The notes under the pieces were generated by a model. That model saw only the letters and a list, made by a program, of their open reading frames with translations. It did no database searches and was not told the origin of the DNA. A stretch of DNA of 64,000 nt from Herbidospora galbida (GTDB lineage Bacteria > Actinomycetota > Actinomycetes > Streptosporangiales > Streptosporangiaceae): positions 1 to 64,000 of the forward strand of contig NZ_SZQA01000010.1 of NCBI RefSeq assembly GCF_005233835.1, written 5' to 3'. The position numbers and the translations under genes are program-made. Each line of letters starts with the position of its first letter. Positions within the stretch are counted from its first letter, which is position 1. Positions 18,350-27,110 of this stretch are shown here, in pieces.

Positions 18350-19681
18350 GTGTTCGAGTCAGTCTTGGTCGCCAATCGCGGCGAAATCGCTCGCAGGATC
18401 ATCCGGACCCTCAACGAGATGGGGATCAGATCGATCGCCGTCCACTCCGAGGCCGACGCCGACCTGCCCTTCGTTCGTGAGGCCGTCGAGTCGGTGAACA
18501 TCGGCCCGGCCAATCCGGCGCAGAGTTACCTCGACCAGGCCCAGGTCCTGGCCGCCGCCCGCGCCACCGGCGCACAGGCGATCCACCCCGGCTACGGCTT
18601 CTTCTCCGAGAACGCCGAGTTCGCCCGCGCCGTCATGGCCGCCGGGCTGACGTGGATCGGCCCCTCGCCCGAGGCCATCGTCCAGATGGGCGACAAGATC
18701 AACGCCCGCAACCTCATGGAGACCGCCGGTGTGCCGGTCGCCGCGGGCACCCGGGAACCGGTCACCACGATCGAGGAGGCCACCAAGGCCGCCGCGAAGA
18801 TCGGCTACCCGGTAATGGTGAAGACCGCCGGTGGCGGCGGCGGCATCGGCATGGGAGTCGCCCACGACGAGGGCACCCTCGCCAAGGCCTTCGACCAGGC
18901 CTCGCGCGCGGCCGCCCGCTTCGGCGGCACCGCCGCGATCCTGCTCGAGCGCTACATCGAGCGCGCCCGCCATGTCGAGGTGCAGATCCTCGGCCTCAAC
19001 GACGGCCGCGTGCTGGCCCTGGGCGAACGCGACTGCTCGGTGCAGCGCCGCCACCAGAAGGTCGTCGAGGAGTCGCCGTCTCCGGGCATCACACCCGAGC
19101 TGCGCGAGCGCATGCTCGCGGCAGCGGCCCGCGCGGGCGCGGCGGTCAACTACCGCGGCGCCGGCACCGTCGAGTGCCTCGTCGACGCCGACGCGCAGGA
19201 CTTCGTGTTCCTCGAGATGAACACCCGCCTGCAGGTCGAGCACCCGGTGACCGAGCTCGTCACCGGCGTCGACCTGGTCGCCGCGCAGCTCCGCATCGCC
19301 GCCGGTGAGGACGTCGACATCGACGCCACCCCCCGCGGCCACGCCATCGAGTTCCGCGTGTACGCCGAAGACCCCAAGCGCTTCCTGCCCGGCCCCGGTC
19401 ACGTCACCGCATGGGTCGAGCCGTCGGGCGAGGGCGTCCGCGTCGACTCCGGCTACGAGGCCGGCAACACGGTCACGCCCTTCTACGACCCGCTGATGGC
19501 CAAGCTCTGCGTCTACGGCGCCACCCGCGCCGAGGCGATCGAGCGCGGCAGGGCGGCCGTCGCGGGTTTCACGATCTCCGGGCCGAAGCACAACCTGCCG
19601 TTCTGCGCCGAACTCCTCGACCACCCCGAGTTCGTCAGCGGCGACTATGACACCGGTCTGGTGTCCCGCATGAGATCGTGA
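18350..19681 (+). CDS. Biotin carboxylase subunit (AccC-like)
   Basis: 443 residues, full-length biotin carboxylase: N-terminal 'VANRGEIARRI', ATP-grasp loop 'KTAGGGGGIGM', 'RDCSVQRRHQKVVEE', and 'EMNTRLQVEHPVTE' with the catalytic Arg. It carboxylates biotin using ATP and bicarbonate. No biotinyl domain is fused; a stand-alone biotinyl protein follows 34 nt downstream, and no carboxyltransferase gene is nearby. Which carboxylase the pair serves is unknown. GTG start at 18350. Confidence 0.9.
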   Translation: MFESVLVANRGEIARRIIRTLNEMGIRSIAVHSEADADLPFVREAVESVNIGPANPAQSYLDQAQVLAAARATGAQAIHPGYGFFSENAEFARAVMAAGLTWIGPSPEAIVQMGDKINARNLMETAGVPVAAGTREPVTTIEEATKAAAKIGYPVMVKTAGGGGGIGMGVAHDEGTLAKAFDQASRAAARFGGTAAILLERYIERARHVEVQILGLNDGRVLALGERDCSVQRRHQKVVEESPSPGITPELRERMLAAAARAGAAVNYRGAGTVECLVDADAQDFVFLEMNTRLQVEHPVTELVTGVDLVAAQLRIAAGEDVDIDATPRGHAIEFRVYAEDPKRFLPGPGHVTAWVEPSGEGVRVDSGYEAGNTVTPFYDPLMAKLCVYGATRAEAIERGRAAVAGFTISGPKHNLPFCAELLDHPEFVSGDYDTGLVSRMRS

Positions 19682-19714
19682 TCCGGAACGACAGAGGTTT
19701 GATGGGAGACAGCG

Positions 19715-19924
19715 GTGGCTGAGGTACGCGCGGAGATGGTGGCGAACGTCTGGAAGGTCGTCGTCGCCGAAGGTGAGACGGTGTCCGACGGAGACACCCT
19801 GGTCATCCTGGAGTCCATGAAGATGGAGATCCCGGTCATCGCCGAAGACGACGGCGTGGTCGCCATCAAGGTCGCCGAGGGCGACGTGGTGCAGGAAGGC
19901 GACCTGATCGCCGTCATCGAGTAG
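19715..19924 (+). CDS. Stand-alone biotinyl/lipoyl attachment protein (BCCP, TB7.3-like)
   Basis: 69 residues, essentially only a biotinyl domain, with the attachment site 'ESMKMEIPV' (Lys in MKM). Close to mycobacterial TB7.3 (Rv3221c), which also lies between sigH/rshA and pdtaS. Presumed to carry carboxybiotin from the biotin carboxylase encoded just upstream. GTG start with GGGAGA about 6 nt ahead. The end overlaps the convergent thioesterase gene by 11 nt. Confidence 0.92.
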   Translation: MAEVRAEMVANVWKVVVAEGETVSDGDTLVILESMKMEIPVIAEDDGVVAIKVAEGDVVQEGDLIAVIE

Positions 19925-20297
19925 CGCGCGAGAGGAACTTCTCGCGGTCGACCACGACCCGCTCGATCGCGCCGGTGGCGACGACCGAGCCGTCGAGGTG
20001 GGCCGCGGTGAAGGCGAAGACCAGGCGGCGCCCCTCGACCTCGACCAGCTCGGCCGAGATCTCGACGTGGGCGCCCAGCCCGCTCGCCGCGAGGTGCTGG
20101 AGCTCGACCCGCACGCCGACCGAGGTCTGCTCGGACGTGAGCTGCCCGCCGATCGCCTCGCAGGTCAGGCCTTCGGCGAGCGCCAGCAGTCTCGGCGTGC
20201 CCAGCACGGGCACGTCGCCGCTGCCGAGCCTCTCCGCGGTGTCACTCTTCTCCACCATGATCAACCGTTCGGCCCGCAGTCCGGGTGTGAGCGCCAT
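19914..20297 (-). CDS. Hotdog thioesterase, FlK-like
   Basis: 127 residues resembling the fluoroacetyl-CoA thioesterase (FlK) group of hotdog proteins: 'VEKSDTAERLGSGDVPVLGTPRLLALAE' in part contains the Thr and Glu of the family active site, and 'HLAASGLGAHVEISAEL' follows. Most actinomycete members are housekeeping acyl-CoA thioesterases of unknown substrate; fluoroacetate detoxification should not be assumed. Start ATG at 20297. Confidence 0.82.
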   Translation of the reverse strand: MALTPGLRAERLIMVEKSDTAERLGSGDVPVLGTPRLLALAEGLTCEAIGGQLTSEQTSVGVRVELQHLAASGLGAHVEISAELVEVEGRRLVFAFTAAHLDGSVVATGAIERVVVDREKFLSRATR

Positions 20298-20344
20298 GGT
20301 GGGATGCTAGTAGTTCGACCCTCCAACTGATCGAAAGGTGTGAC

Positions 20345-20527
20345 GTGGACCTTTACTGCGACCACTGCGGGGGCCTTTCGGATGACGGCGACCACGGGGC
20401 CTGTCAGAGCGCCCGTGAGATGGAGCCGCCTCGCTACTGCGCCAAGTGCCGGCGCCGGATGACCGTCCAGGTGACGCCTACGGGCTGGTCGGCGCGCTGT
20501 TCGCAACACGGGCTCACGGCAGCCTGA
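20345..20527 (+). CDS. bsaP: Biotin synthase auxiliary protein BsaP
   Basis: 60 residues, GTG start. Two N-terminal cysteines (YCDHCGG), another Cys ('GACQSAREMEPPRYCAKC' region), a Cys-x2-Cys, 'RRMTVQVTPTGW' and a final 'CSQHG' match BsaP, the small protein needed for biotin synthase activity in Corynebacterium and mycobacteria. In those genomes it adjoins bioB; here it lies about 3.5 kb from bioB, next to the biotin carboxylase genes and upstream of a kinase gene. Recognition is by motif memory. Confidence 0.8.
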   Translation: MDLYCDHCGGLSDDGDHGACQSAREMEPPRYCAKCRRRMTVQVTPTGWSARCSQHGLTAA

Positions 20528-20667
20528 ACGCAACCTGAACCAAACCTGTGTTCTGACCGTTATGGTGAGGGATTCCTGGGAGATCTGGGCTTACCGGCCG
20601 ATTTTGCCGGTGCCCGCTAGACTTCCGGCACGACAGGTGGTCAGTGACATAGGGGGTATCCGGGGGC

Positions 20668-22305
20668 ATGGTTGCCCAAGGGACGACGCTGGCCGGGCGC
20701 TACCGATTGGACCAGCGCATCGGCGCTGGCGGAATGGGCGAGGTCTGGCGCGGGGAAGACACCGTCCTCGCGCGTACGGTCGCCGTCAAGGTGCTGCTCC
20801 CGGGTCGGCTCGACGACCCCGGCTTCGGAGCGCGCTTCCAGGGTGAGGCGCGCGCCATGGCGCTCATCAACCACCCCGGCGTGGTCGACGTCTACGACTA
20901 CGGGGTGACCGACGTCCCGGGTGACGGTCCGACCGCCTACCTGGTGATGAAGTTCGTCGACGGCGAGCCGCTCGACCGGCTGCTGCTCCGGGTCGGGCGC
21001 ATCCGCCCCGACGCGGTGATGGAGCTCATCGGGCAGGCCGCGGCGGCGATCCAGGCCGTCCACGACCGGGGCATCGTGCACCGCGACGTGAAGCCGGGCA
21101 ACCTGCTCGTGCAGGCCGACGGCACCCTCGTCCTCACCGACTTCGGCATCGCCCGCTCCGACGCGGCGAGCCGGTTGACCGACGCCGGCATGGTGCTCGG
21201 CACCGCCGCCTACTGCGCGCCCGAGCAGGCCGAGGGCGAGCCGGTGACGCCGGCGGTCGACATCTACGCGCTCGGCGTGGTCGCCTACGAGTGCCTGGCC
21301 GGGCGGCGTCCCTTCGACGGCGACACGCCGGTCACGATCGCGCTCAAGCACATCCGCGAACAGCCGCCGCCGCTGCCGCCCGACATCCCGCCGCACATCC
21401 GCCACGTGGTGGAGCGCGCCCTGCTGAAGTCGCCGGCCGAGCGGTGGCCGACGGCCATGGCGATGAGCCAGGCGGCCCGGCAGGCCGCCAACCCGGGCGC
21501 GTCGCTGACCCAGCCCAACGCCGCCCAGGCGCCTTCCGGCGTGTTCCCGAAGACGGGCGACTGGTACGAGCCCCCGGCGACCGGAACCTACGCCGCCGCC
21601 GCGACGGGCAACTACCCGGCGACCGGCAGCTTCCGCACCACCGCCGTCACGCCCGAGACGACGCCTGCGGGCGGGGGCGGGCGACGCAAGCGGAACAACA
21701 AGAAGCGCGGCCTGACGATCGTCGCCATCGTGGCGGCGGTGTTCGCGTCGGTCGGCATCGGCTGGGCGGGCGTGAACATCATCGGCAACCCGGGCGAAGC
21801 GACCGAGAAGCCACCGGAGTCGCAGCACGTCGCCGCGACCGACAGCGCCTCCCCGAGCCCGAGCCCGAGCAGGACGCGCCCCAAGCCGTCGCGGACGCCG
21901 GTCACCGCCAAGCCATCGGTGAGCGAGGAGCCCTCGGAGGAGCCCTCCGAGGAACCGTCGCCGAGCCCTTCGCCGAGTCCCTCGCCCAAGCCGTCGAAGC
22001 CGACCGTGAAGCCGTCGCCGACTCCGACCAAGGAGATGCGGACCGTCCCGCTGCTCTGGAAGCTGTCGGCCGACGCGGCCGAGTCGGTGCTGCTCAAAAA
22101 CGGGTTCCAGGGCTCCTTCCAGACCAAGGGCGACACCGGCCTGGGCTGCACCGAGGTCTACTCGCAGAACCCGAAGGGCTCGACGCAGGCGCCGGTCGGC
22201 TCGACGGTGACGGTCTACGTGCGGCGCATCGCCTGCCCGGCGGCCCCGCCGTCGCCGTCGCCGTCTCCCTCGGCCGCGTCGACGGGCACGGGCACCGCTC
22301 CGTAG
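20668..22305 (+). CDS. Transmembrane serine/threonine protein kinase with one PASTA domain
   Basis: 545 residues. Kinase domain (about 10-275) has a Gly-rich loop 'GAGGMGEVW', catalytic Lys (VAVKVLL), 'HRDVKPGN' and 'DFGIARS', all intact. A juxtamembrane Thr/Ala-rich stretch leads to one membrane helix ('LTIVAIVAAVFASVGIGW'), then an extracellular Ser/Pro/Glu-rich linker and a single PASTA domain that probably senses muropeptides, ending in a Ser/Pro tail. Related kinases (PknB type) have several PASTA repeats; one is unusual but not unique. The GGGGG run upstream serves as ribosome site. Confidence 0.92.
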   Translation: MVAQGTTLAGRYRLDQRIGAGGMGEVWRGEDTVLARTVAVKVLLPGRLDDPGFGARFQGEARAMALINHPGVVDVYDYGVTDVPGDGPTAYLVMKFVDGEPLDRLLLRVGRIRPDAVMELIGQAAAAIQAVHDRGIVHRDVKPGNLLVQADGTLVLTDFGIARSDAASRLTDAGMVLGTAAYCAPEQAEGEPVTPAVDIYALGVVAYECLAGRRPFDGDTPVTIALKHIREQPPPLPPDIPPHIRHVVERALLKSPAERWPTAMAMSQAARQAANPGASLTQPNAAQAPSGVFPKTGDWYEPPATGTYAAAATGNYPATGSFRTTAVTPETTPAGGGGRRKRNNKKRGLTIVAIVAAVFASVGIGWAGVNIIGNPGEATEKPPESQHVAATDSASPSPSPSRTRPKPSRTPVTAKPSVSEEPSEEPSEEPSPSPSPSPSPKPSKPTVKPSPTPTKEMRTVPLLWKLSADAAESVLLKNGFQGSFQTKGDTGLGCTEVYSQNPKGSTQAPVGSTVTVYVRRIACPAAPPSPSPSPSAASTGTGTAP

Positions 22306-22307
22306 CA

Positions 22308-22341
22308 ACGTGGCGGTGACGGTGAACCGTCACCGCCACGT
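22308..22341. terminator. Bidirectional terminator between kinase and ThDP enzyme genes
   Basis: A 16-nt perfect inverted repeat (22308-22323 with 22326-22341) fills the 38-nt gap between two convergent genes. It can act on both strands. Confidence 0.82.
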
Positions 22342-22343
22342 CG

Positions 22344-23978
22344 TCAGACGCCCGTCGTGCTGCGCGGGTAGGCGATCTCGGGGTCGGTCGCGATGTTCAC
22401 CATGTAGGGCACGCCCGACTCGAACGCGCGCTTCAGCGCCGGCCCGATCTCGCTGGGCTTGGTGACGAGTTCGCCGCCCCCGCCGAGCGCGGTCACGACC
22501 TGGTCGTAGCGGCACTGGGGCTGCAGGTCGGCGGCGACGTCGTAGCCGTAGAGCATCTGCATGGGGTGTTTCTCCAGGCCCCACATGCCGTTGTTGCCGC
22601 AGATCATGACGACCGGCAGCTTGTGGCGGACCAGCGTGTCGACGTCCATCAGCGAGAAGCCGGCGGCGCCGTCGCCGAGCAGGAGCACGACCTGCGACGA
22701 CGGGCGGGCCAGGCGGGCCGCGATGGAGTAGCCGAGGCCGGTGCCGAGACAGCCGTAGGGGCCGGGGTCGAGCCAGTGGCCGGGGCGCTTCGGCTCGACG
22801 TACTTGCCGGCGTAGGAGACGAAGTCGCCGCCGTCGCCGATGACCACGGCGTCGTCGGCCAGCTGCCGGTTGAGCTCGCCGTAGATGCGCATCGGGTGGA
22901 TCGGGTCGCTGTCGGCGGCCAGCAGTTCGGCGTCGTCGGCGATGGCCGCCTTGGCCGCCTCGGCCAGCTTGGTCGTCCACTCGTCGCGGGGTTTCACATT
23001 CGCGGTACGGCACGCCGCCGCCAGCCCCCAGAACACCAGCGACAGGTCGCCCGCCGCCGAACCGGACAGACCGGTGTGGGTGGCCAGCTGGGAGGGCGCG
23101 TCGGCGAGGTGGACGACCCGGGCCAGCGGCGCCCCCTCCTTGCCGCCGAACCAGCCGTAGTTGAGCCGGAAGTCGAGCGGGGTGCCCGCCACGATGACCA
23201 GGTCGGCCTGCGAGAACGCGAGGCCGCGGGCGCGGGTGACCAGCAGCTCGTGGCCCGAGGGCAGGATGCCGCGGCCCTGGCCGTTGGGCACCACCGGCAG
23301 CCGGAACTCCTCGGCGAAGTCGCGCGCGGCCTCTTCGGCGCGGTCCATCCACACGTCGGAGCCGACCACCAGCATCGGCCGCTCCGCCTCGGCGATCAGC
23401 GCGGCGATGGCGGCCAGGTGGTCGGTGTCGGGCTCCAGCGGCGAGGGCGCCAGCGTCTCGGTCTCGACCGAGGGGGAGGGCGCGAACAGGTGGTCCATGT
23501 AGAAGTCGAGGAACACCGGGCCGCGATGGGGGGCGAGCGCGGTGCGGAAGGCCATCTCGACGTCCTGGCCGATCGAGTCGGCGCCGGAACCGGTGAAGGC
23601 CAGCTTGGTGATCGGGTCGAGCAGCGGCGGGTGGTCCATCTCCTGGAGCGCGCCGGAACCCCAGCGCGACTGCGGGGCCCGGCCGCCGAGGATCACGACC
23701 GGGCTGCCGTTGAAGTGGGCGGTCGCCACGCCCGACACCCCGTTGGTGATGCCGGGCCCGGCCGTGAGCACCGCCAGGCCCGGTTTGCGGGTGAGCCGCG
23801 CCGTCGCCTCGGCGGCGAAAACGGCGCTCTGCTCATGGCGTACGTCGAGGATGCGCATGTCTTCGTGGACGGCGCCGTCGTAGAGGGGGAAGACGTGGCC
23901 ACCCGAGAGGGTGAACATCGTCTCGACGCCGTAGGCCTTGGAGACGCCGACAGCGACGTCGCCCGCGTGCTTGCTCAT
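22344..23978 (-). CDS. Thiamine diphosphate-dependent enzyme, acetolactate synthase-like
   Basis: 544 residues with the three-domain layout of the acetolactate synthase/benzoylformate decarboxylase family. The ThDP-activating Glu lies in 'DVRHEQSAVFAAEATAR', and the ThDP motif runs 'GDGAAGFSLMDVDTL' to 'GNNG'. No regulatory subunit (ilvN-like) is adjacent, so it is probably a stand-alone decarboxylase or carboligase rather than the biosynthetic AHAS. Start ATG 23978. An imperfect inverted repeat (about 23990-24008) just upstream could bind a TetR-type repressor. Confidence 0.83.
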   Translation of the reverse strand: MSKHAGDVAVGVSKAYGVETMFTLSGGHVFPLYDGAVHEDMRILDVRHEQSAVFAAEATARLTRKPGLAVLTAGPGITNGVSGVATAHFNGSPVVILGGRAPQSRWGSGALQEMDHPPLLDPITKLAFTGSGADSIGQDVEMAFRTALAPHRGPVFLDFYMDHLFAPSPSVETETLAPSPLEPDTDHLAAIAALIAEAERPMLVVGSDVWMDRAEEAARDFAEEFRLPVVPNGQGRGILPSGHELLVTRARGLAFSQADLVIVAGTPLDFRLNYGWFGGKEGAPLARVVHLADAPSQLATHTGLSGSAAGDLSLVFWGLAAACRTANVKPRDEWTTKLAEAAKAAIADDAELLAADSDPIHPMRIYGELNRQLADDAVVIGDGGDFVSYAGKYVEPKRPGHWLDPGPYGCLGTGLGYSIAARLARPSSQVVLLLGDGAAGFSLMDVDTLVRHKLPVVMICGNNGMWGLEKHPMQMLYGYDVAADLQPQCRYDQVVTALGGGGELVTKPSEIGPALKRAFESGVPYMVNIATDPEIAYPRSTTGV

Positions 23979-24053
23979 TCGTGAAACCTACCAGTCGGTT
24001 AACTAGTGGGACCTACGAGCTGCCCTGGCCGCGGGCGAACGAACCCTCCTGGT

Positions 24054-25046
24054 CTAAAGCGTCTGGGACAGGGCCTTGATCGGCATCTTCAGGTCGGTCA
24101 GCAGAGCCAGATCTTCGGCTGGGGGGCGGCCGAGGGTGGTCAGGTAGTTGCCCACGATGATCGCGTTGATGCCACCCATCATGCCCGCACGAGTGCCCAG
24201 GTCGCCAAGGGTCAGCTCACGTCCGCCGGCGTACCGGAGGATGGTTCGCGGTAGTGCGAGGCGGAAGGTCGCGATTGTCTTCAGCGCCTCGCTGCCCTCG
24301 ACGACCGGGTAGTCGGCGAAGGGGGTGCCGGGGCGGGGGTTGAGGAAGTTGAGCGGGACCTCGTCGGGCTGGAGCTCGCCGAGCTGGGCGGCGAACTCGG
24401 CGCGCTGCTCGACCGACTCGCCCATGCCGATGAGGCCGCCGCAGCACAGTTCCATGCCGGCCTCGCGCACCATCAGGCAGGTGTCCCAGCGCTCCTCCCA
24501 CGTGTGCGTGGTGACCACGTTCCCGAAGTGGGACTTACAGGTCTCCAGGTTGTGGTTGTAGCGGTGGACGCCCATCTCGGCGAGCTCGTCGACCTGGGCC
24601 TGCGTCAGCATGCCGAGCGAGCAGGCCACGTTGATGTCGACGGCCTCCTTGATGGCCTTGACGCCCTCGCGGACCTGGTCCATCAGGCGCTTGTCGGGCC
24701 CGCGCACGGCCGCGACGATGCAGAACTCGGTGGCGCCGGTCTGGGCGGTCTCGACGGCGGCCTTCACCAGCTCGTCGATGTCCAGCCACACGGAGCGCAC
24801 GGGGGAGGTGAACTGGCCCGACTGCGAGCAGAAGTGGCAGTCTTCCGGGCAGCCGCCGGTCTTCAGGGAGATGATCCCCTCGACCTCGACCTCCGGGCCG
24901 CACCACTTCATCCGCACCTCGTGGGCGAGGGCGAGGAGGTCGGGCAGGCTCTCATCGGGCAGGTTCAGGCATTCGAGCGCCTGCTCCCGCGTCAAGCCCC
25001 TGCCCTCGTCGAGCACCTGCGTTCTGGCGATCTCCAGGATGGTCAT
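24054..25046 (-). CDS. bioB: Biotin synthase BioB
   Basis: About 330 residues, full length. Radical SAM enzyme that inserts sulfur into dethiobiotin; the Cys-x3-Cys-x2-Cys for the 4Fe-4S cluster (CPEDCHFC) and the auxiliary-cluster Cys ('VACSLGML') are present, as are 'YNHNLET' and '[13 protein letters not shown]'. ATG 25046 has GGGAG 6 nt upstream; a TTG precedes it. In the biotin operon order this gene should follow bioD, but a tnpB element on the opposite strand lies between them, so bioB now probably needs its own promoter. Confidence 0.97.
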   Translation of the reverse strand: MTILEIARTQVLDEGRGLTREQALECLNLPDESLPDLLALAHEVRMKWCGPEVEVEGIISLKTGGCPEDCHFCSQSGQFTSPVRSVWLDIDELVKAAVETAQTGATEFCIVAAVRGPDKRLMDQVREGVKAIKEAVDINVACSLGMLTQAQVDELAEMGVHRYNHNLETCKSHFGNVVTTHTWEERWDTCLMVREAGMELCCGGLIGMGESVEQRAEFAAQLGELQPDEVPLNFLNPRPGTPFADYPVVEGSEALKTIATFRLALPRTILRYAGGRELTLGDLGTRAGMMGGINAIIVGNYLTTLGRPPAEDLALLTDLKMPIKALSQTL

Positions 25047-25114
25047 CAAATCTCCCTGAGCGTGGCTGATCCCGCATCTGGGCGGGAGAGGAAACGTATC
25101 TTGGCGTCACAGGA

Positions 25115-25130
25115 TCGAACATGTGTACGA
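25115..25130. promoter_or_regulatory. LexA/SOS-box-like palindrome
   Basis: TCGAAC-ATGT-GTACGA differs by one base from the Gram-positive SOS box TCGAAC-N4-GTTCGA. It lies between the divergent bioB and tnpB genes, 69 nt upstream of the bioB start and 32 nt upstream of tnpB. LexA control of tnpB or bioB is a hypothesis. Confidence 0.45.
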
Positions 25131-25161
25131 TTCTTGACGCCCCTGCGATAGATTTCAGACC

Positions 25162-26256
25162 GTGAAACGGGCCTTCAAGTACCGCTTCTATCCGACTCCG
25201 GAGCAGGCAGAACAGCTGTCCCGAACGTTCGGCTGCGTGCGCCTGGTCTACAACAAGGCGTTGGAGGAGCGGACACGTGCCTTCAGAACGGACGGCCGCA
25301 AGGTCTCCTACCTGCAGAGTTCCGCCGCGCTGACGGCGTGGAAGCGAACTGAAGAGCTGGGTTTCCTCAACGAGGTGTCGTGTGTGCCGCTGCAACAGGC
25401 GTTGCGGCATCTGCAGGCGGCTTTCGCGAACTTCTTCGCGAAGCGGGCGCGATATCCGGTCTTCAAGTCGCGCAAAAGGTCTCGGGCCTCGGCCGAATAC
25501 ACACGTTCGGCATTCCGCTGGTCTGGCGGCACGCTTACCCTGGCCAAGATGGACACCCCACTCGACATCGTGTGGTCGCGGCCGCTGCCCAACAGGGCGA
25601 AGCCGTCCACGGTCACGGTGTCGAAGGATGCGGCGGGCCGCTGGTTCGTCTCGATTCTGGTGGAGCACGAGATCGTCCCCTTGCCCTCGGTCGAGGCCGC
25701 GGTCGGCGTCGATGTCGGTATCGCCGAACTGGCGACCCTGTCGACCGGAGAGAAGATCGACAATCCGAGATGCGAACGGGCCGATCGCAGAAAACTCGCG
25801 AAGGCCCAACGGGCCCTGGCACGCAAGGGAAAGGGCAGCAACAACCGCGCCAAGGCCAGAACGGCCGTCGCCCGGATCCATGCCCGGATCGGGGATCGCA
25901 GGCGCGACCATCTTCACAAGGTCACGACACGGCTTGTTCGCGAGAACCAAGTGATCGCCGTGGAAGACCTGTCCGTTCGCAACCTGGTCAGAAATCGTTC
26001 TCTTGCCAGGGCCGTCAGCGACGCGGGCTGGCGGGAACTGCGGACCATGCTGTCGTATAAGTCCGCGTGGTACGGCCGGGAATTGCTGATCGTCGACCGC
26101 TGGTGCCCCTCCAGCAAGCGATGCTCCGAGTGCGGGGCCGTGGCCGAGTCGATGCCGCTGCGACTTCGACAGTGGTCGTGCGTCTGTGGCGCGTCCCATG
26201 ACCGTGATGTCAACGCGGCCAGGAACATCCTCGCGGCCGGGCTGGTCGAGAGGTGA
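25162..26256 (+). CDS. tnpB: TnpB, RNA-guided nuclease of IS200/IS605-type element
   Basis: 364 residues with intact RuvC residues: Asp184 (GVDVGI), Glu268 (VEDL) and Asp349 (DRDVNAA), plus a zinc finger (Cys321, Cys324, Cys340, Cys342). The N-terminal 'YRFYPTPEQ' helix-turn-helix segment is standard. TnpB proteins are ancestors of Cas12 and cut DNA using a guide RNA made from the element's right end. Nothing suggests inactivation. The gene runs opposite to bioB and bioD, which flank it. Confidence 0.95.
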   Translation: MKRAFKYRFYPTPEQAEQLSRTFGCVRLVYNKALEERTRAFRTDGRKVSYLQSSAALTAWKRTEELGFLNEVSCVPLQQALRHLQAAFANFFAKRARYPVFKSRKRSRASAEYTRSAFRWSGGTLTLAKMDTPLDIVWSRPLPNRAKPSTVTVSKDAAGRWFVSILVEHEIVPLPSVEAAVGVDVGIAELATLSTGEKIDNPRCERADRRKLAKAQRALARKGKGSNNRAKARTAVARIHARIGDRRRDHLHKVTTRLVRENQVIAVEDLSVRNLVRNRSLARAVSDAGWRELRTMLSYKSAWYGRELLIVDRWCPSSKRCSECGAVAESMPLRLRQWSCVCGASHDRDVNAARNILAAGLVER

Positions 26257-26381
26257 AACGCCTGTGGAGCCGGTGTGAGACCCCAAGGAGACTCCTCTCT
26301 GGCCGGGCGGTCGGCGATGAAGCAGGAACACTCACGGGCGACCGTGAGAACCCCCTCCCTCCGGGGAGGGGAGGATGTCAA
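26257..26381 (+). ncRNA. Predicted reRNA/omega-RNA region at right end of tnpB element
   Basis: The 125 nt after tnpB have the conserved look of the right end of actinobacterial tnpB elements, including 'gatgaagcaggaac' and a terminal hairpin (26352-26359 with 26364-26371) just before the TCAA end. In characterised systems this region is the scaffold of the guide RNA and the bases beyond the end form the guide. The guide would start at 26382, inside bioD. Confidence 0.6.
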
Positions 26382-27100
26382 TGGGAAATCCTAAGGGCGG
26401 TCCGGAAGGCCGACGGGTCGAACGCGCCGCCCAGCGGCGCCCCCAGCGAGGCCCGCGCGACCTTGCCGAACGCCTGCCTGCGCAGCAGCCCGGCATTCTC
26501 CGGTACGGCCCCCGCCAGCGGCCTGGCCGCCAGCATCTCGAGGTCGGCGACGTTGCACCGTTCGGCCAGCCCCGGCTCCGCCGGCCACGACCCGATGACC
26601 ACCCCGGCCAGGTCGAGCCCGTGGTTGGCCATCGCCTCCAGCGTCAGCGCCGTGTGGTTCAGGGTGCCCAGCCCGGCCCGCGCCACGACCAGCACCTGCG
26701 CCTTCAGCGTGTGGGCCAGGTCGGCGAGGGTGGCGCCCTCTTCGTCGAACCGTACGAGAAGACCGCCCGCGCCCTCGACCACGACGAGCCGGTGGGACTC
26801 GGCGAGTTCGGCGATCCGCGTGGCCGTCTCGGTCAGGTCGAGCGCGGGCTGCCCCGAGACCCGCGCGGCGGCGGCCGGGCTCAGCGGGTCGGGGTAGCGG
26901 GCGAACTCGAAGGTGTTCGTCGCGCCCGAGAGCCGGATCACCTCGTCGAGGTCACCCGGCTCGTCTTTCCCGACGCCGGTCTGGGCCGGTTTGACCACCG
27001 CCACGGGACCGCCCCGCTCGATCGCCAGGGCCGTGACGGCGGCCGTGACCACGGTCTTCCCGACACCGGTGTCGGTGCCGGTCACCACAAGAACGCTCAT
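26378..27100 (-). CDS. bioD: Dethiobiotin synthetase BioD
   Basis: 240 residues. P-loop 'GTDTGVGKT', substrate Lys in 'VKPAQTG', and '[13 protein letters not shown]' identify the ATP-dependent closure of the dethiobiotin ureido ring from DAPA and CO2. The last codons are odd: the final His codon and TGA stop are completed by the TCAA end of the adjoining tnpB element. The native C-terminus was therefore altered at its last residue or residues; the catalytic core is complete and likely functional. Lies 10 nt after the GntR gene. Confidence 0.96.
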   Translation of the reverse strand: MSVLVVTGTDTGVGKTVVTAAVTALAIERGGPVAVVKPAQTGVGKDEPGDLDEVIRLSGATNTFEFARYPDPLSPAAAARVSGQPALDLTETATRIAELAESHRLVVVEGAGGLLVRFDEEGATLADLAHTLKAQVLVVARAGLGTLNHTALTLEAMANHGLDLAGVVIGSWPAEPGLAERCNVADLEMLAARPLAGAVPENAGLLRRQAFGKVARASLGAPLGGAFDPSAFRTALRISH

Positions 27101-27110
27101 CCGGCCAAGA

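Larger units (their letters stand above)
25139..26381 (+). mobile_element. tnpB-only IS200/IS605-superfamily element (IS1341-like)
   Basis: The unit contains tnpB and a typical right end: a GC-rich hairpin followed by GGATGTCAA, with the family right cleavage signal TCAA at 26378-26381. There is no tnpA, so it depends on another transposase or is immobile. No target duplication is expected. The left end is uncertain; TTGAC at 25134-25138 is a candidate target/TAM sequence, which would put the boundary at about 25139. Confidence 0.75.

Noticed and set aside
19914-20297. Fluoroacetate resistance function for the FlK-like thioesterase
   Set aside because: FlK-like proteins are widespread and the context is housekeeping; the specific function cannot be claimed.
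23990-24008. TetR-type operator upstream of the ThDP enzyme
   Set aside because: The inverted repeat is imperfect (about six of nine pairs) and no TetR gene is adjacent; kept only as a remark in the gene entry.
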